DNA of 64,000 nucleotides from a virus. The stretch spans positions 1 to 64,000 of IMG/VR virus record IMGVR_UViG_3300027985_001318; one strand, written 5' to 3'. The position numbers and the translations under genes are program-made. The notes under the pieces are model-generated. The model did no database searches. It was not told the DNA's origin and saw only the letters and a list, made by a program, of their open reading frames with translations. Below are positions 52,450 to 61,865 of this stretch, piece after piece. How positions within the stretch are numbered: the first letter of the stretch is position 1; each line of letters starts with the position of its first letter.

Positions 52450-54993
52450 ATGCACCCTTTGATAGAACACGCCGTGAAGAACATTTGGTGCTCACCACGG
52501 CAAGATCTTCCGTCACTGCTTGCTCTCACAAGAATTACCCCTAAGCTAGGGGCTTTTATCTCCTATCGGGTAGGTTGGGAGACGCTAGCGCTTCCTGACA
52601 GCAAAAACAGCTACCATATCTACCAGATCGGTCATAACCTTCCGAGCTCTTTTGGGCTTAGCAACACTTCTGGTAAATGGCTACGTCTTAGCGATGTCTG
52701 TGCCAACGAGTTGCTATTGGTAGATCTCTACTTGGATAACGGTTTGCAGTTTCCTCGTAGCGAAGCCTACATGTGTTCAGCTAAAAATCAGAACCTTCTG
52801 ATCGCCGTTCGAGTCCAGCCTAAAATAGCCGAGCTGGACCAACACCAACTCTATATGCGCTGCTATTCAAACGCATATTTCGGCACCAAATACAGCGACG
52901 TAAGTAAAGACGAAATCGCTGTACAGGGCGGGGTGATCACCACAGTCCAACAACTTGTTGCTTTGCAGCAGAACTTTATCAACTATAAAGCCAAAGGCTA
53001 CGGCCACGCCTATGCTTTCCACAACGGGAAGTTCGTTGACCAGTTTTCCCCACTCACCGTACAAATTGGCGATGTGGTAGAATTCGTCTTTGATAGTAGT
53101 ATCTACAAAGTGCTGGACTTCACGATAGCTGATCTCGATACTTTCAATTCCATCAAAGATGGCAAGGCTAAGTATCTGATACATCAGCCGAAAGCTGGGG
53201 TTAAGTTTATCGACTATCGCGACGATCTGGAGATCTTTTTCTGGAGAGCCGAGGCCAACGGTCGTAAGGTAGGAACCTACTATAACCGTAATGCAGAAGA
53301 CTCTGTACGGATGGTCACCCATGCAGACTGGTCAGTGCCTGTCGATTACGTGATGTCTTATGCTAATTCTGCTAGCGGCTGGGACTCTATGGTTGAGTCT
53401 GTCATGCGTATCCATGTACGCCATGGTGGTTACGAGCGTCCGTTGGTATTTGAACAGCATCGCATCCATGAGCTTTATAAGCTCGATGATGAGAAAATAG
53501 TTCAGGCTATGATCGGTTCGCACGCCACCTTGTCAGAATGGCAAGCGGCTAACTTGGAGCTGAGCAAATACCCAACTGTGATGCGGACCATGTACGAAGA
53601 TCTTACTCTCGATATGGTAGTTGAAGCCTATGGCTATAATAGCATGTCGCAGATCGTTGGCGACACGCCACAAAAGGTAGAGAATGGTCGCGTCCTACTG
53701 CCGCTTGGAATGCGGGATAGTTGCACGGTCTACGAACACGATTCTGCCGGTAAGCTGTTGGGGGTTGTCTATCATCAGTCGGGCGATTACTACGAGCCGT
53801 ATAATCCGGCTACCGCAATGATCGAAACGATTTATGGTCGTGGGGGTCGTACGTTAGACGCGGCTATCACTAAGCAGATGCTGCAGATAGATACTGATGC
53901 TGAATACCGTGTCTATCGGACCCCGGACGGCTATCCTGCAGGGATGCGTGTCTGGGAAGACATTACCGGTACTGATCGTTACACTGTAGACGCCGACGGC
54001 TTTCTTCACTGGAACTATCCTGAAAGTGCTTACACTTACATGGTTGTTTCAGATAACCGTTTTATCACCTACAACCTTACCTTGAACTACCGGGATCATC
54101 TACTGAAGTTCTCTCTGCAATGGAGACCTGACGGGTTTACCGACAGTGTGCAGGAAGTGCCGCCTGGTAGAGTAGATCTGTGGCTGAATGGCCGTCCGCT
54201 GATTGAAGGGTTGGATTACTTTATTGATTTTCCTCAAGTAGTGATCTGCAATAAAGAGTATCTTGATCAAACGGCTCCGTTCAACCAAAAGATTACGGTG
54301 CGTTGTACTGGCTTCTGTGATTCAGAAATGAAAATGGAAGAGCTGGTCGATTTTGGCTACGTTAAACATCGTCGGCTATCTGAAGACAATCAGTTCGATC
54401 TTCGCGATGACAAAGTAGTTCGTTGTATTGTCGACGGTGCCCTGTACCAGAGAACGGATCTTGGTTTCGCTGAACAAGATAGTTCTGTTATCGTTCCAGA
54501 TTCGGTTCGCGAGGGTGCTCCATATCTCGTTAGAGACATGATCACACCGATCCCTGATGTCAGCCAATATCAACATTTGATACTTCGCACTGAGGCACAA
54601 GACATTGACGAGCGGGTAAGTGGCTACATGACCAACTACTTGCCGGAATACCAGTCTGACGGGGTGGTTGCAATATCTAAGCTCTATTGGCTCTATAGTC
54701 CGTTTTTGGCTAAGGTATTGTGGGATATTAAAAATGATATCTTCGATGCCAATGCAGACTTTGTATCGGATAAATCAATCCTTGATGCAATGAGCGATTA
54801 CGAATATCTGCTGGAATACGATCCTTGTTTGAAGGATATCGATAGCAATTTCGTGACTATACACCCTCACGACAAAATCACCACAGTGGAAGTTACGGTA
54901 AATGAGTACAGTTTCCTTGCCAGAGTGATTAAACTATATCTGCGCAACAAGGTTTCTTTGTCTCATTTCCTTACCATCAAGTTAGGAGCCTAA
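52450..54993 (+). CDS. Large virion structural protein, tail/baseplate type (847 aa)
   Basis: Tyr/Asp-rich, beta-dominated through residues 1-650, helical at the C-terminus (KLYWLYSPFLAKVLWDIKND). No enzymatic motif or signal peptide. GGGAG lies before the ATG; 1-nt gap to the next gene. Placement in the terL-to-sheath block, and the large beta-rich body, suggest a baseplate or tail component as in phiKZ-like phages. Specific role unknown. Confidence 0.65.
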   Translation: MHPLIEHAVKNIWCSPRQDLPSLLALTRITPKLGAFISYRVGWETLALPDSKNSYHIYQIGHNLPSSFGLSNTSGKWLRLSDVCANELLLVDLYLDNGLQFPRSEAYMCSAKNQNLLIAVRVQPKIAELDQHQLYMRCYSNAYFGTKYSDVSKDEIAVQGGVITTVQQLVALQQNFINYKAKGYGHAYAFHNGKFVDQFSPLTVQIGDVVEFVFDSSIYKVLDFTIADLDTFNSIKDGKAKYLIHQPKAGVKFIDYRDDLEIFFWRAEANGRKVGTYYNRNAEDSVRMVTHADWSVPVDYVMSYANSASGWDSMVESVMRIHVRHGGYERPLVFEQHRIHELYKLDDEKIVQAMIGSHATLSEWQAANLELSKYPTVMRTMYEDLTLDMVVEAYGYNSMSQIVGDTPQKVENGRVLLPLGMRDSCTVYEHDSAGKLLGVVYHQSGDYYEPYNPATAMIETIYGRGGRTLDAAITKQMLQIDTDAEYRVYRTPDGYPAGMRVWEDITGTDRYTVDADGFLHWNYPESAYTYMVVSDNRFITYNLTLNYRDHLLKFSLQWRPDGFTDSVQEVPPGRVDLWLNGRPLIEGLDYFIDFPQVVICNKEYLDQTAPFNQKITVRCTGFCDSEMKMEELVDFGYVKHRRLSEDNQFDLRDDKVVRCIVDGALYQRTDLGFAEQDSSVIVPDSVREGAPYLVRDMITPIPDVSQYQHLILRTEAQDIDERVSGYMTNYLPEYQSDGVVAISKLYWLYSPFLAKVLWDIKNDIFDANADFVSDKSILDAMSDYEYLLEYDPCLKDIDSNFVTIHPHDKITTVEVTVNEYSFLARVIKLYLRNKVSLSHFLTIKLGA

Positions 54994-54994
54994 G

Positions 54995-56656
54995 ATGGCC
55001 GAAAGTACTTACGTGGTCCCGCTCTATCAGCCGGACCTCCCTTATCGAGAGCTGTTGCTTTCGCAAGTTTACACTGGACCGAGCGGTAAAGGTCGGCTGG
55101 TTCCTAATGTCGACGATAAAGTATTCGATTGGAGTTCTGGCACCACCTATCGGGTCACTGAAGTAGATACCACCACGTACCTCTCAAAGTTGGTTCCTTG
55201 GGTTGCTCCCGAAACCTCCGTTGACGTCGATACTATCGATATACTCTACGGTGTAGGTCCCTGGTATCCGTTCGAGTCGGCGTTTTGCTACATCGATACT
55301 TCTGTACTGCCGTACCGTTTGGCTGTGGACGATCGTTTGTTTTTGAAACATCGTTCAACTCAGTACGCCAAGATCTTTCTTGGCTATGACACCAGCGAAG
55401 ATACTGGGGTTGTGATCTCTAAGGTTTATGACTCCGCCGGTAACTTTGTTGGCGAGAACATACCTCTGGATCTGGTGGCTATGCCGAATGCCGAAAACTA
55501 CAGCATTCGTACTTTACGTCCAGGTCATACCACACACAAACTGAATGATGGCGACGTGGTGACCGTAGTTACCTATAACGACGCCGGTGGCGCGCTGTCC
55601 AGAACCCTGCTGACGGTAGCCAACACCTCATTCATTCGCAGTGTTGAGGCTAACCAGCGTTATATCCAGAGCATTGAGATCCTCTCTCCGTTCCGGAGCA
55701 AAACCGATCCGTTTGTGATCGAGTTTCCGCTTAACGTTACTCTCGATTCCGTCACGGTAATGGGCCGCGTCAATTATAGCGACGGCTACAAAGACTTGGC
55801 TATCGATGGCGCTAAGTTCTCTCTCTTGGGGCTGGATAGCTATGTCTCTACGATCAACGGTCAAGTACATCCGCTGACCTTGCGTTATGAAGTAGGTGAC
55901 GATGAAACTGCTTACTCAAACGCGGTGGTTGGTAATCGGTCGGTGATGGCGGCTTATAAAGCCAAGACTACGGAAGTCGATGGCGCTTACAGCGTTAAGT
56001 TGTTCGGCTTCCCATGTTGGGATCCGGGTTTGCTGCAGTACGAACTGCATTGGTTCCTCTACAACCTCGATCGCGCCACCTGGTATTACGTCGACGATTA
56101 TATCGAACTGGGCGTAAACTCAGCACCGTTCAAGCCGCGTCTATACGGTACCCAACAAGACATGGATTTCGTTATCGATCTTTCCAAGGTTGATGGACGC
56201 TTCGCTAAGGTACGTATTCCTCAGCACCTGACACTTACTTTGCTGGCTCCACCAGATAACGGTAATGATCTCTGGGGCGTTACTTATGACGCCGCTTACG
56301 ACCATCCGTTTGGTTTGGACGTATATGCTAACCTCACGCATATTTCTGGTACTAATTACAGTTGTGTGCTGAATGACGAGCATAAATACCAGGATATCTG
56401 GCTGAAGCGTTTCTACTACGACGCTTATCCTTTGATTAGCGAACGGCTCGAAACCGTACCGCCTGTACCTACCCACTTTGTGATCAACAGCAACGGTATT
56501 GAACAAGAATACCCGCTTTCTGCTTGGAACACCGAACTGGTAATCCCGGTAGCAATGGCAACTGGTCGCAATATCTACATTCATTGGATTCGCCGTGATG
56601 GTGAAAATGATCTTCATCTGGCGGTATCGGCAATCCCTGTTCGTAACGTCGGTTAA
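54995..56656 (+). CDS. Virion structural protein, beta-rich (553 aa)
   Basis: Tyr/Asp/Val-rich beta protein similar in composition to its upstream neighbour, which may indicate related folds. TTAGGAG precedes the ATG within the previous gene. Followed by a 14-bp hairpin and then terL. No domain recognised. Confidence 0.65.
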   Translation: MAESTYVVPLYQPDLPYRELLLSQVYTGPSGKGRLVPNVDDKVFDWSSGTTYRVTEVDTTTYLSKLVPWVAPETSVDVDTIDILYGVGPWYPFESAFCYIDTSVLPYRLAVDDRLFLKHRSTQYAKIFLGYDTSEDTGVVISKVYDSAGNFVGENIPLDLVAMPNAENYSIRTLRPGHTTHKLNDGDVVTVVTYNDAGGALSRTLLTVANTSFIRSVEANQRYIQSIEILSPFRSKTDPFVIEFPLNVTLDSVTVMGRVNYSDGYKDLAIDGAKFSLLGLDSYVSTINGQVHPLTLRYEVGDDETAYSNAVVGNRSVMAAYKAKTTEVDGAYSVKLFGFPCWDPGLLQYELHWFLYNLDRATWYYVDDYIELGVNSAPFKPRLYGTQQDMDFVIDLSKVDGRFAKVRIPQHLTLTLLAPPDNGNDLWGVTYDAAYDHPFGLDVYANLTHISGTNYSCVLNDEHKYQDIWLKRFYYDAYPLISERLETVPPVPTHFVINSNGIEQEYPLSAWNTELVIPVAMATGRNIYIHWIRRDGENDLHLAVSAIPVRNVG

Positions 56657-56660
56657 TTAG

Positions 56661-56693
56661 CCAGGAGTAGGTGGGTTCTGCCCACCTACTCCT
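56661..56693 (+). promoter_or_regulatory. Intercistronic hairpin ahead of terL
   Basis: CAGGAGTAGGTGGG pairs perfectly with CCCACCTACTCCTG around TTCTG. No U-tract; the terL ribosome site GAGGAGG begins 1 nt later. Could be a processing or translational-control element. Confidence 0.65.
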
Positions 56694-56705
56694 GAGGAGG
56701 CTCCT

Positions 56706-58901
56706 ATGATTCGTTTTTTAGACGACTGGAGACGCTTCCCAACAGCTACCGTCCATTTGGCTACGAAAAACGAGTCTTTTAAACGACTCGCTGCTTTGTA
56801 CAAAAAAATGGGCGTAAAGAATTATTACTTTATCTTGGCGTTGGAAGATCCAGATCTCACTTATGTAGATCCTCATGATAGCGAGAATCTTACTGAAGAC
56901 ATCAAAGAAAAAATTGCTATCGAAGCTAAGTTTAATGTTTGGTATTTTCTTCGAGAAGTTATACGTATACCGCCAGCTACCGGTAACGTACCTGTAAGTT
57001 ATCGGGCAAATAGAGGTAATATCGCGTTAACTTGGGCTTTCGTTACAAACGTAGATATTGCCTTGATTCAGCCACGTCAAACCGGTAAGTCGGTTTCTAC
57101 TGACTCATTGATGATTTGGTTGTTGTTCTTTGGTTTGAACAACACTACTATCTCACTGATCACTAAGGACGATAAACTGCGGGTTGCGAACATCGAGCGT
57201 CTCAAGAAAATCCGTGACCTATTGCCAGCATATCTCTGGGTTCATGATAAACTCGACGCCAATAACCAGACTGAAGTCACCTATCGTTGTTTGTCTAACA
57301 AGTACATTACTTCAGTAGCACAAAACTCGGAAACGGCAGCAAACAACGTAGCTCGTGGTAATACCGTACCTATCACTCACAACGACGAAGGTCCGTTCAT
57401 TAACTTCATCGATCAAACTTTACCAGCGGCCTTGGCGGCAGGTACTGCGGTACGTGAAGAAGCTGAACGGAACGGCACGCCGTATGGGAACATATTCACC
57501 ACCACTGCCGGTAAGAAGGACGACCGTTCCGGTGCCTTTATGTACGACTTGATTCACGGTGGGGCTCCGTGGGATGAGAAGTTCTTCGATGCTGAGAACC
57601 GAGAAGATCTCTGGCGTATTGTTAAGGCTAACTGTCGCAATCGTAAGATGATCATTAACTGCACGATGTCCCATCGGCAACTCGGTTATAGTGACGAATG
57701 GCTCTATGCGGCTATCTCCAACGTTGGTGGTACAGAGGAACAGATCAACCGTGACTTCTTCAACGTTTGGACTAGTGGTTCTGAAGGCTCTCCGCTGAGC
57801 GCTAAACTCAACGAAATCATTGCCAAGTCAGCCATTGCTCCGTTACATCAGGAAATATCAAGCGAAGGCTTTATCACGCGTTGGTATGTTCCGGAGCAGC
57901 ACATCGAAGCCGTGATGAATAGTTCCAAGTTTATCATCGGGCTCGACCCCAGCGAAGCGATAGGTCGAGATGATATCGCTATGGTAGTTATCGATATCCG
58001 GACTATGGGAGTTATTGCATCTGGTGTCTTCAACGATACTACGATTATTAACTTCAGTCACTATCTCGGTAAGTTCATGACTAAGTATAAAAACACCATA
58101 CTGGTTATCGAGCGGAAGTCCACAGGTAGTGCTATCACTGGACATCTTTGCATGATGTTGCCAGAACATGGTATCGATCCATTCCGTCGCATCTATAACC
58201 ACGTAGTCGATAATCAACACGAACGAGTTGAGGATTATCGTGCCGCCTGTAGCGATATGGCTCGTCGCGGAACTTATTTCTACGACCGTTATGTCAAGGA
58301 TTTCGGTTTCGTCACCACCGGTGATCGACGAACCCATCTGTATAGTCAGGTATTGCAAAACGCCGCGAAGAAGTCTGGCCATTTGATCAAGGACAAACTT
58401 CTGATCGGCCAGATTGCTGGCCTGGTTGTTAAGAAAGGGCGTATCGATCACTCTAGCGGCGAACATGACGACTTGGTCATTGCCTGGCTGTTGGCTTGTT
58501 GGTTCCTTACCGATGCTAAACACATCGAACACTACGGTATCGATGTCAGACAGGTCATGGCTATGGTTAGCGAAGAAACTCGTACGCTTACACCTGAGGA
58601 ACTACGTGAACGTGAGGAGCAGAAACTCATTAAGGCAGAAGTAGATAGTCTGCTTGAGAAACTGGCGATCATGAACGACGAACTGATGGTTGCTCGCGTA
58701 GAACATCGCTTGAGATACTTAGTAGATAAGCTGAAATCAAATGACGAGGCTCCTCTGAGTATTTCTGACATGTTGGCGGCAGCGGCCGATAAACGACGGA
58801 TGCGGTTTAAGCTCCGTTCTCTCGATCGCCGTGACCAGCAACGACCAGCTAATCGTTATAGTCTCGGTGCTGACGTACACACCTATCGTATCGCAGCCTA
58901 A
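56706..58901 (+). CDS. terL: Terminase large subunit (731 aa)
   Basis: DNA-packaging motor with ATPase and nuclease halves. Walker A LIQPRQTGKS near residues 118-128 is of the terminase R/Q-x-x-GK-S type. A Walker-B-like ITHNDEGPF sits near 222-230. The nuclease domain shows IIGLDPSEAIGRDD near 410, an IERKSTG strand near 468 and GEHDDLVIAWLLA near 585, giving the acidic metal-binding set of RNase-H-like terminase nucleases. Uninterrupted by intron or intein. The small subunit is not recognisable nearby. GAGGAGG is a strong ribosome site, directly behind a stable hairpin. Confidence 0.9.
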   Translation: MIRFLDDWRRFPTATVHLATKNESFKRLAALYKKMGVKNYYFILALEDPDLTYVDPHDSENLTEDIKEKIAIEAKFNVWYFLREVIRIPPATGNVPVSYRANRGNIALTWAFVTNVDIALIQPRQTGKSVSTDSLMIWLLFFGLNNTTISLITKDDKLRVANIERLKKIRDLLPAYLWVHDKLDANNQTEVTYRCLSNKYITSVAQNSETAANNVARGNTVPITHNDEGPFINFIDQTLPAALAAGTAVREEAERNGTPYGNIFTTTAGKKDDRSGAFMYDLIHGGAPWDEKFFDAENREDLWRIVKANCRNRKMIINCTMSHRQLGYSDEWLYAAISNVGGTEEQINRDFFNVWTSGSEGSPLSAKLNEIIAKSAIAPLHQEISSEGFITRWYVPEQHIEAVMNSSKFIIGLDPSEAIGRDDIAMVVIDIRTMGVIASGVFNDTTIINFSHYLGKFMTKYKNTILVIERKSTGSAITGHLCMMLPEHGIDPFRRIYNHVVDNQHERVEDYRAACSDMARRGTYFYDRYVKDFGFVTTGDRRTHLYSQVLQNAAKKSGHLIKDKLLIGQIAGLVVKKGRIDHSSGEHDDLVIAWLLACWFLTDAKHIEHYGIDVRQVMAMVSEETRTLTPEELREREEQKLIKAEVDSLLEKLAIMNDELMVARVEHRLRYLVDKLKSNDEAPLSISDMLAAAADKRRMRFKLRSLDRRDQQRPANRYSLGADVHTYRIAA

Positions 58902-58935
58902 AAAGAGGAGGGCGAAAGCCCTCCTCTTTTTTTCC
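58901..58935 (+). terminator. Rho-independent terminator after terL
   Basis: AGAGGAGGGC-GAAA-GCCCTCCTCT stem followed by seven or more T. Confidence 0.9.
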
Positions 58936-58961
58936 CTAAGCAATAAAACTTAAAATAAATA

Positions 58962-58984
58962 AATCTCAGACCTATATGCCTTAG
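58962..58984 (+). promoter_or_regulatory. AATCTCAGACCTATATG promoter motif
   Basis: Identical 17-nt core to 47140, continuing CCTTAG. Located between the terL terminator and an accessory gene at 59039. Confidence 0.65.
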
Positions 58985-58996
58985 ATGAAGTAAAGG

Positions 58997-59015
58997 GAAA
59001 TAGATGGTCTATTTC
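58997..59015 (+). promoter_or_regulatory. Leader stem-loop, TGG loop
   Basis: GAAATAGA-TGG-TCTATTTC, perfect 8-bp stem plus two possible G-U pairs below. Same loop and position as 47178 with compensated stem changes. Confidence 0.65.
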
Positions 59016-59038
59016 TTACTCTAACTGAGGATACAAAA

Positions 59039-59452
59039 ATGAATATACGTCTTGTTCGTGAGGCATACCTGGTTGCTTCCAGAGACCCGCAATACTTCCT
59101 GCTCGTTAGCATGCTGACAGGAGAGTCAGCGAAGATTTTTAAACACCTCGAGCTGGTAGGGCTAGGGGACAATAGTTGGGATCGGGAGCTCAAACTGCGT
59201 AGAGCAGTAAAAGAGAAAATGGGATTCAGTTGGGATTCCGATGCAGAAAGATTTATCGAAAGGATCCTCTGTCCCAACTTGCTCAACTGGCTCCGTCGAT
59301 GGGCATTTGATAGAACGATCAGTAGTGGTCAGGTCTTCGACCTGACAGGTTTTGAACCCCGCCCTGCAGTACTGATGTCCTCACGCACTGCACATGAAGA
59401 AGCTGCGATTGCTTCTGCTCTGGCCAATTTGCACCGCGCTACTCGCGGTTAG
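59039..59452 (+). CDS. Hypothetical protein (137 aa)
   Basis: Unrecognised helical protein, start MNIRLVREAYLVASRD. ACTGAGGAT gives a ribosome site. First gene behind the promoter at 58962, followed after 9 nt by a second accessory gene. No motif seen. Confidence 0.6.
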   Translation: MNIRLVREAYLVASRDPQYFLLVSMLTGESAKIFKHLELVGLGDNSWDRELKLRRAVKEKMGFSWDSDAERFIERILCPNLLNWLRRWAFDRTISSGQVFDLTGFEPRPAVLMSSRTAHEEAAIASALANLHRATRG

Positions 59453-59461
59453 GAGACAACA

Positions 59462-60001
59462 ATGAATATTAAAGTAGAACTTGAGTCACTGGTAAAAGCT
59501 ATTGCTTTTACCACCAATACGTCTGGTCTGAATGAGACCAGCATCCGCTGGATGCCTGACTGGCAAACCTTCATCGGGGTCAATGACTCCGTCCATGGAA
59601 TTGGGGTAGGGATTAATTTCCCTACCAAAGGCCGGATGGTACTTTTCCACAAACTGTTGGTAATCGATTACCAACTCGCAGGGGAACTTGGATTAGTAAA
59701 CGGTGAGTTCTCTTACTGGAAGGATTGTTTCTTCCAGATCTTTGTAGAGCTGCTCGCCAAGGTACACGCCGTCGGCTGGGACGAAGACAAGCTGGTGAGC
59801 GAATTTAAGGTTCGCTTCACAGAAAGTCGTGAGCTGGCCCTCAAGACCCGTAGCGATCGCCATATGAAACTGACGTCTATAGATCTTGGCTTGGAAAGCG
59901 TCAAGCACCGACGCTCCATGAACTCAATCTGTTCTACTGGGATTATGTTCACGGTCTTCGCATTTACGTTGGGCTCTGTGATTGCAGAAGCCCGCGGCTA
60001 A
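59462..60001 (+). CDS. Hypothetical protein with C-terminal membrane segment (179 aa)
   Basis: Soluble N-terminal ~150 residues (beta then helical), then a hydrophobic C-terminal helix (SICSTGIMFTVFAFTLGSVI). The layout suggests a tail-anchored membrane protein facing the cytoplasm. TAGGAGA precedes the ATG. Its stop is the first base of the terminator stem. Confidence 0.6.
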   Translation: MNIKVELESLVKAIAFTTNTSGLNETSIRWMPDWQTFIGVNDSVHGIGVGINFPTKGRMVLFHKLLVIDYQLAGELGLVNGEFSYWKDCFFQIFVELLAKVHAVGWDEDKLVSEFKVRFTESRELALKTRSDRHMKLTSIDLGLESVKHRRSMNSICSTGIMFTVFAFTLGSVIAEARG

Positions 60002-60030
60002 GAGGAGGGCGAAAGCCCTCCTCTTTTTTA
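60001..60030 (+). terminator. Rho-independent terminator
   Basis: AGAGGAGGGC-GAAA-GCCCTCCTCT stem with TTTTTT. Confidence 0.9.
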
Positions 60031-60056
60031 GGTCTTTTTACTTTTGGGGATAAAAA

Positions 60057-60338
60057 ATGAGAGCGCTGGTAAAGGAATATCTTGTCGTTCATGAAATCTA
60101 TTCTGAAAGACTTCGTTCTTTTGGTTTGCCGGCACCAAAGCCATATCCAAAAGAACTACTACTCACAATGAGCACCGTCGAAGCTATAAAGCTAGACGAT
60201 GAAATCAAAAGAATGAAAAAATCTTTAACTACAATTAAGAAAGAATGTCATGTTTGTCGTATGGTGGCGAAGTATTTCTTTCTGCCTATCGTAGTTATTG
60301 GTGGTCTGCTAGTTCTTTTGAACGTAATGGCTCAATAG
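60057..60338 (+). CDS. Hypothetical small tail-anchored protein (93 aa)
   Basis: Charged helical body (KLDDEIKRMKKSLTTIKKE), a CHVC pair, then a C-terminal membrane helix (YFFLPIVVIGGLLVLLNVMA). GGGGAT precedes the ATG. Single-gene unit between terminators. Family unknown. Confidence 0.6.
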   Translation: MRALVKEYLVVHEIYSERLRSFGLPAPKPYPKELLLTMSTVEAIKLDDEIKRMKKSLTTIKKECHVCRMVAKYFFLPIVVIGGLLVLLNVMAQ

Positions 60339-60367
60339 AGTGGGATTAGATATCCCACTCTTTTTTT
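60338..60367 (+). terminator. Rho-independent terminator
   Basis: GAGTGGGAT-TAGAT-ATCCCACTC stem followed by TTTTTTT. Confidence 0.85.
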
Positions 60368-60383
60368 CGAAAAAAGCAGCATA

Positions 60384-60406
60384 GGGGAGGAGCCGAAGCC
60401 CCTCCC
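60384..60406 (-). terminator. Hairpin terminating the minus gene
   Basis: Read on minus, GGGAGGGGC-TTCG-GCTCCTCCC (one G-U pair), with a T-run about 10 nt further. Lies 9 nt after the stop of the 458-residue gene. Confidence 0.65.
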
Positions 60407-60414
60407 GCTATACG

Positions 60415-61791
60415 TCATTTCGACGTATAGTAATTACGTGTCAAAGCTCGCAACAAAACATACAGTAGTACAGATGTTCTCACACCGGCTTTTACTGAGT
60501 CGTTCTTACTGGAAACTGATTTTTCCACCAACTTTTCACCTAGTTCACGCATTTTCAAAACAGCTGGATCGCTACTACGTGAGGCGGTATAGATAGCCTT
60601 CAGTTTGGAAATAATCAACGCCAAGTCGTTGACCAAGATTCCTCTGCGTTGGAGATACTCGAAAGCGTGAAGTAAAACTTCATCTACGAGGTCAGCCACG
60701 AAAGGTGTGCTGCTGTCGTTGTAGTGTTTCGACATGTACGTCAACGCTTCAGTGATAGCGTTTGTCGGAGCACCAGACATTGCATTGGATACTATCTTCA
60801 CAAGTTGCGGTTTGATAAAGCTGTTGATATCACCTACTACTGTCTGTATGTAACGGCGGTAGATCGTGAAAGCTTTGACTCGGTCGCGAATGACCTTCTC
60901 ACCTTCCAACTCCATAGTTGAAGTAGATGTTCCGATTCTTGCATTCTTCTCATGGATCTCCATGAACTCACGAGTTAGAGCTTTGATAAGCTCTCGAATA
61001 CGAGACTGGATATCGTTGACCATGTAAACGATGGCGCGATCATCTGAGTATCTTACATAAGTATTAAAGTGGATTCCGGTCTTTGCGATAATTGATTCGG
61101 CACGAGCGCGAATCAGAGCCGACCAGCTCCCGTATTGCTTGATGTCAAACTTCTTGGAAAGGCTACTGTAAGCAGCCAACGCTACTTCTCGGTCTGCCGG
61201 GTATTTGAAATACCAAGCGATCAGCGAGGTTATGAACTTGTAGTGCATGATCGAGATCAGCGCTATTTTGGTATCAAGAATAACCTGAGTGGAGAGCTTG
61301 CTGGAGGTATGGAATTTGTGCAGCAACCAGATGAAGGAATGGTTCATGGCGTCGCCAGAAACCATGAATTCTGGGTTGATCGTCGGTACTGAATGCAGAC
61401 TGTTGGTCAAAGAGATTTCATCTACATCCAGGACGTCATCAAACCATGCCAACCGATCGTCATCGGTAAAACGAACTTTGTGAACACCGATAAGAATACT
61501 GCCGAAGAACTGGATGTGTTCATCGTTCTTGGTAACGAAAGCCATAGCGTAGCGCTGGATAGCTTTGGCGAGTTTCATATCGATTTTTAGATTTGAACAC
61601 TCCGACTCAAAAACCTGGCTAATGTAATCGCCATTGGCTTTCGGATCAAAAGCTTCCAACGACAGCCACCGATGATCTTCTAAACCAAGATTATTGGAAG
61701 AAAAATCCATACTGAAGTCTTCGAGACTTAGTCCGTAATTTACCGGAGTTCTTCCGTAGGAAATTTCTCTATCAAGCGTTGCTTGTACCAT
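60415..61791 (-). CDS. Hypothetical helical protein, possible virion protein (458 aa)
   Basis: Almost fully alpha-helical from residue 80 onwards; N-terminal ~60 residues acidic and flexible. No membrane helix, enzymatic motif or signal. Single-gene minus unit. Size and setting near terL allow a virion or packaging role, but there is no sequence proof. Confidence 0.6.
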   Translation of the reverse strand: MVQATLDREISYGRTPVNYGLSLEDFSMDFSSNNLGLEDHRWLSLEAFDPKANGDYISQVFESECSNLKIDMKLAKAIQRYAMAFVTKNDEHIQFFGSILIGVHKVRFTDDDRLAWFDDVLDVDEISLTNSLHSVPTINPEFMVSGDAMNHSFIWLLHKFHTSSKLSTQVILDTKIALISIMHYKFITSLIAWYFKYPADREVALAAYSSLSKKFDIKQYGSWSALIRARAESIIAKTGIHFNTYVRYSDDRAIVYMVNDIQSRIRELIKALTREFMEIHEKNARIGTSTSTMELEGEKVIRDRVKAFTIYRRYIQTVVGDINSFIKPQLVKIVSNAMSGAPTNAITEALTYMSKHYNDSSTPFVADLVDEVLLHAFEYLQRRGILVNDLALIISKLKAIYTASRSSDPAVLKMRELGEKLVEKSVSSKNDSVKAGVRTSVLLYVLLRALTRNYYTSK

Positions 61792-61820
61792 AGTTGTTAC
61801 CGCCTGGTAAAAAATTACAC

Positions 61821-61833
61821 GTCTATATCATCG
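61821..61833 (+). promoter_or_regulatory. CTATATCAT promoter-like site
   Basis: GTCTATATCATCG resembles CCTATATCATTTTAG at 20993. Lies 33 nt before the ATG at 61866 in the divergent gap. Confidence 0.4.
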
Positions 61834-61865
61834 AACCGGTAAAAGGGTTTAAAAGGATAACGGAA

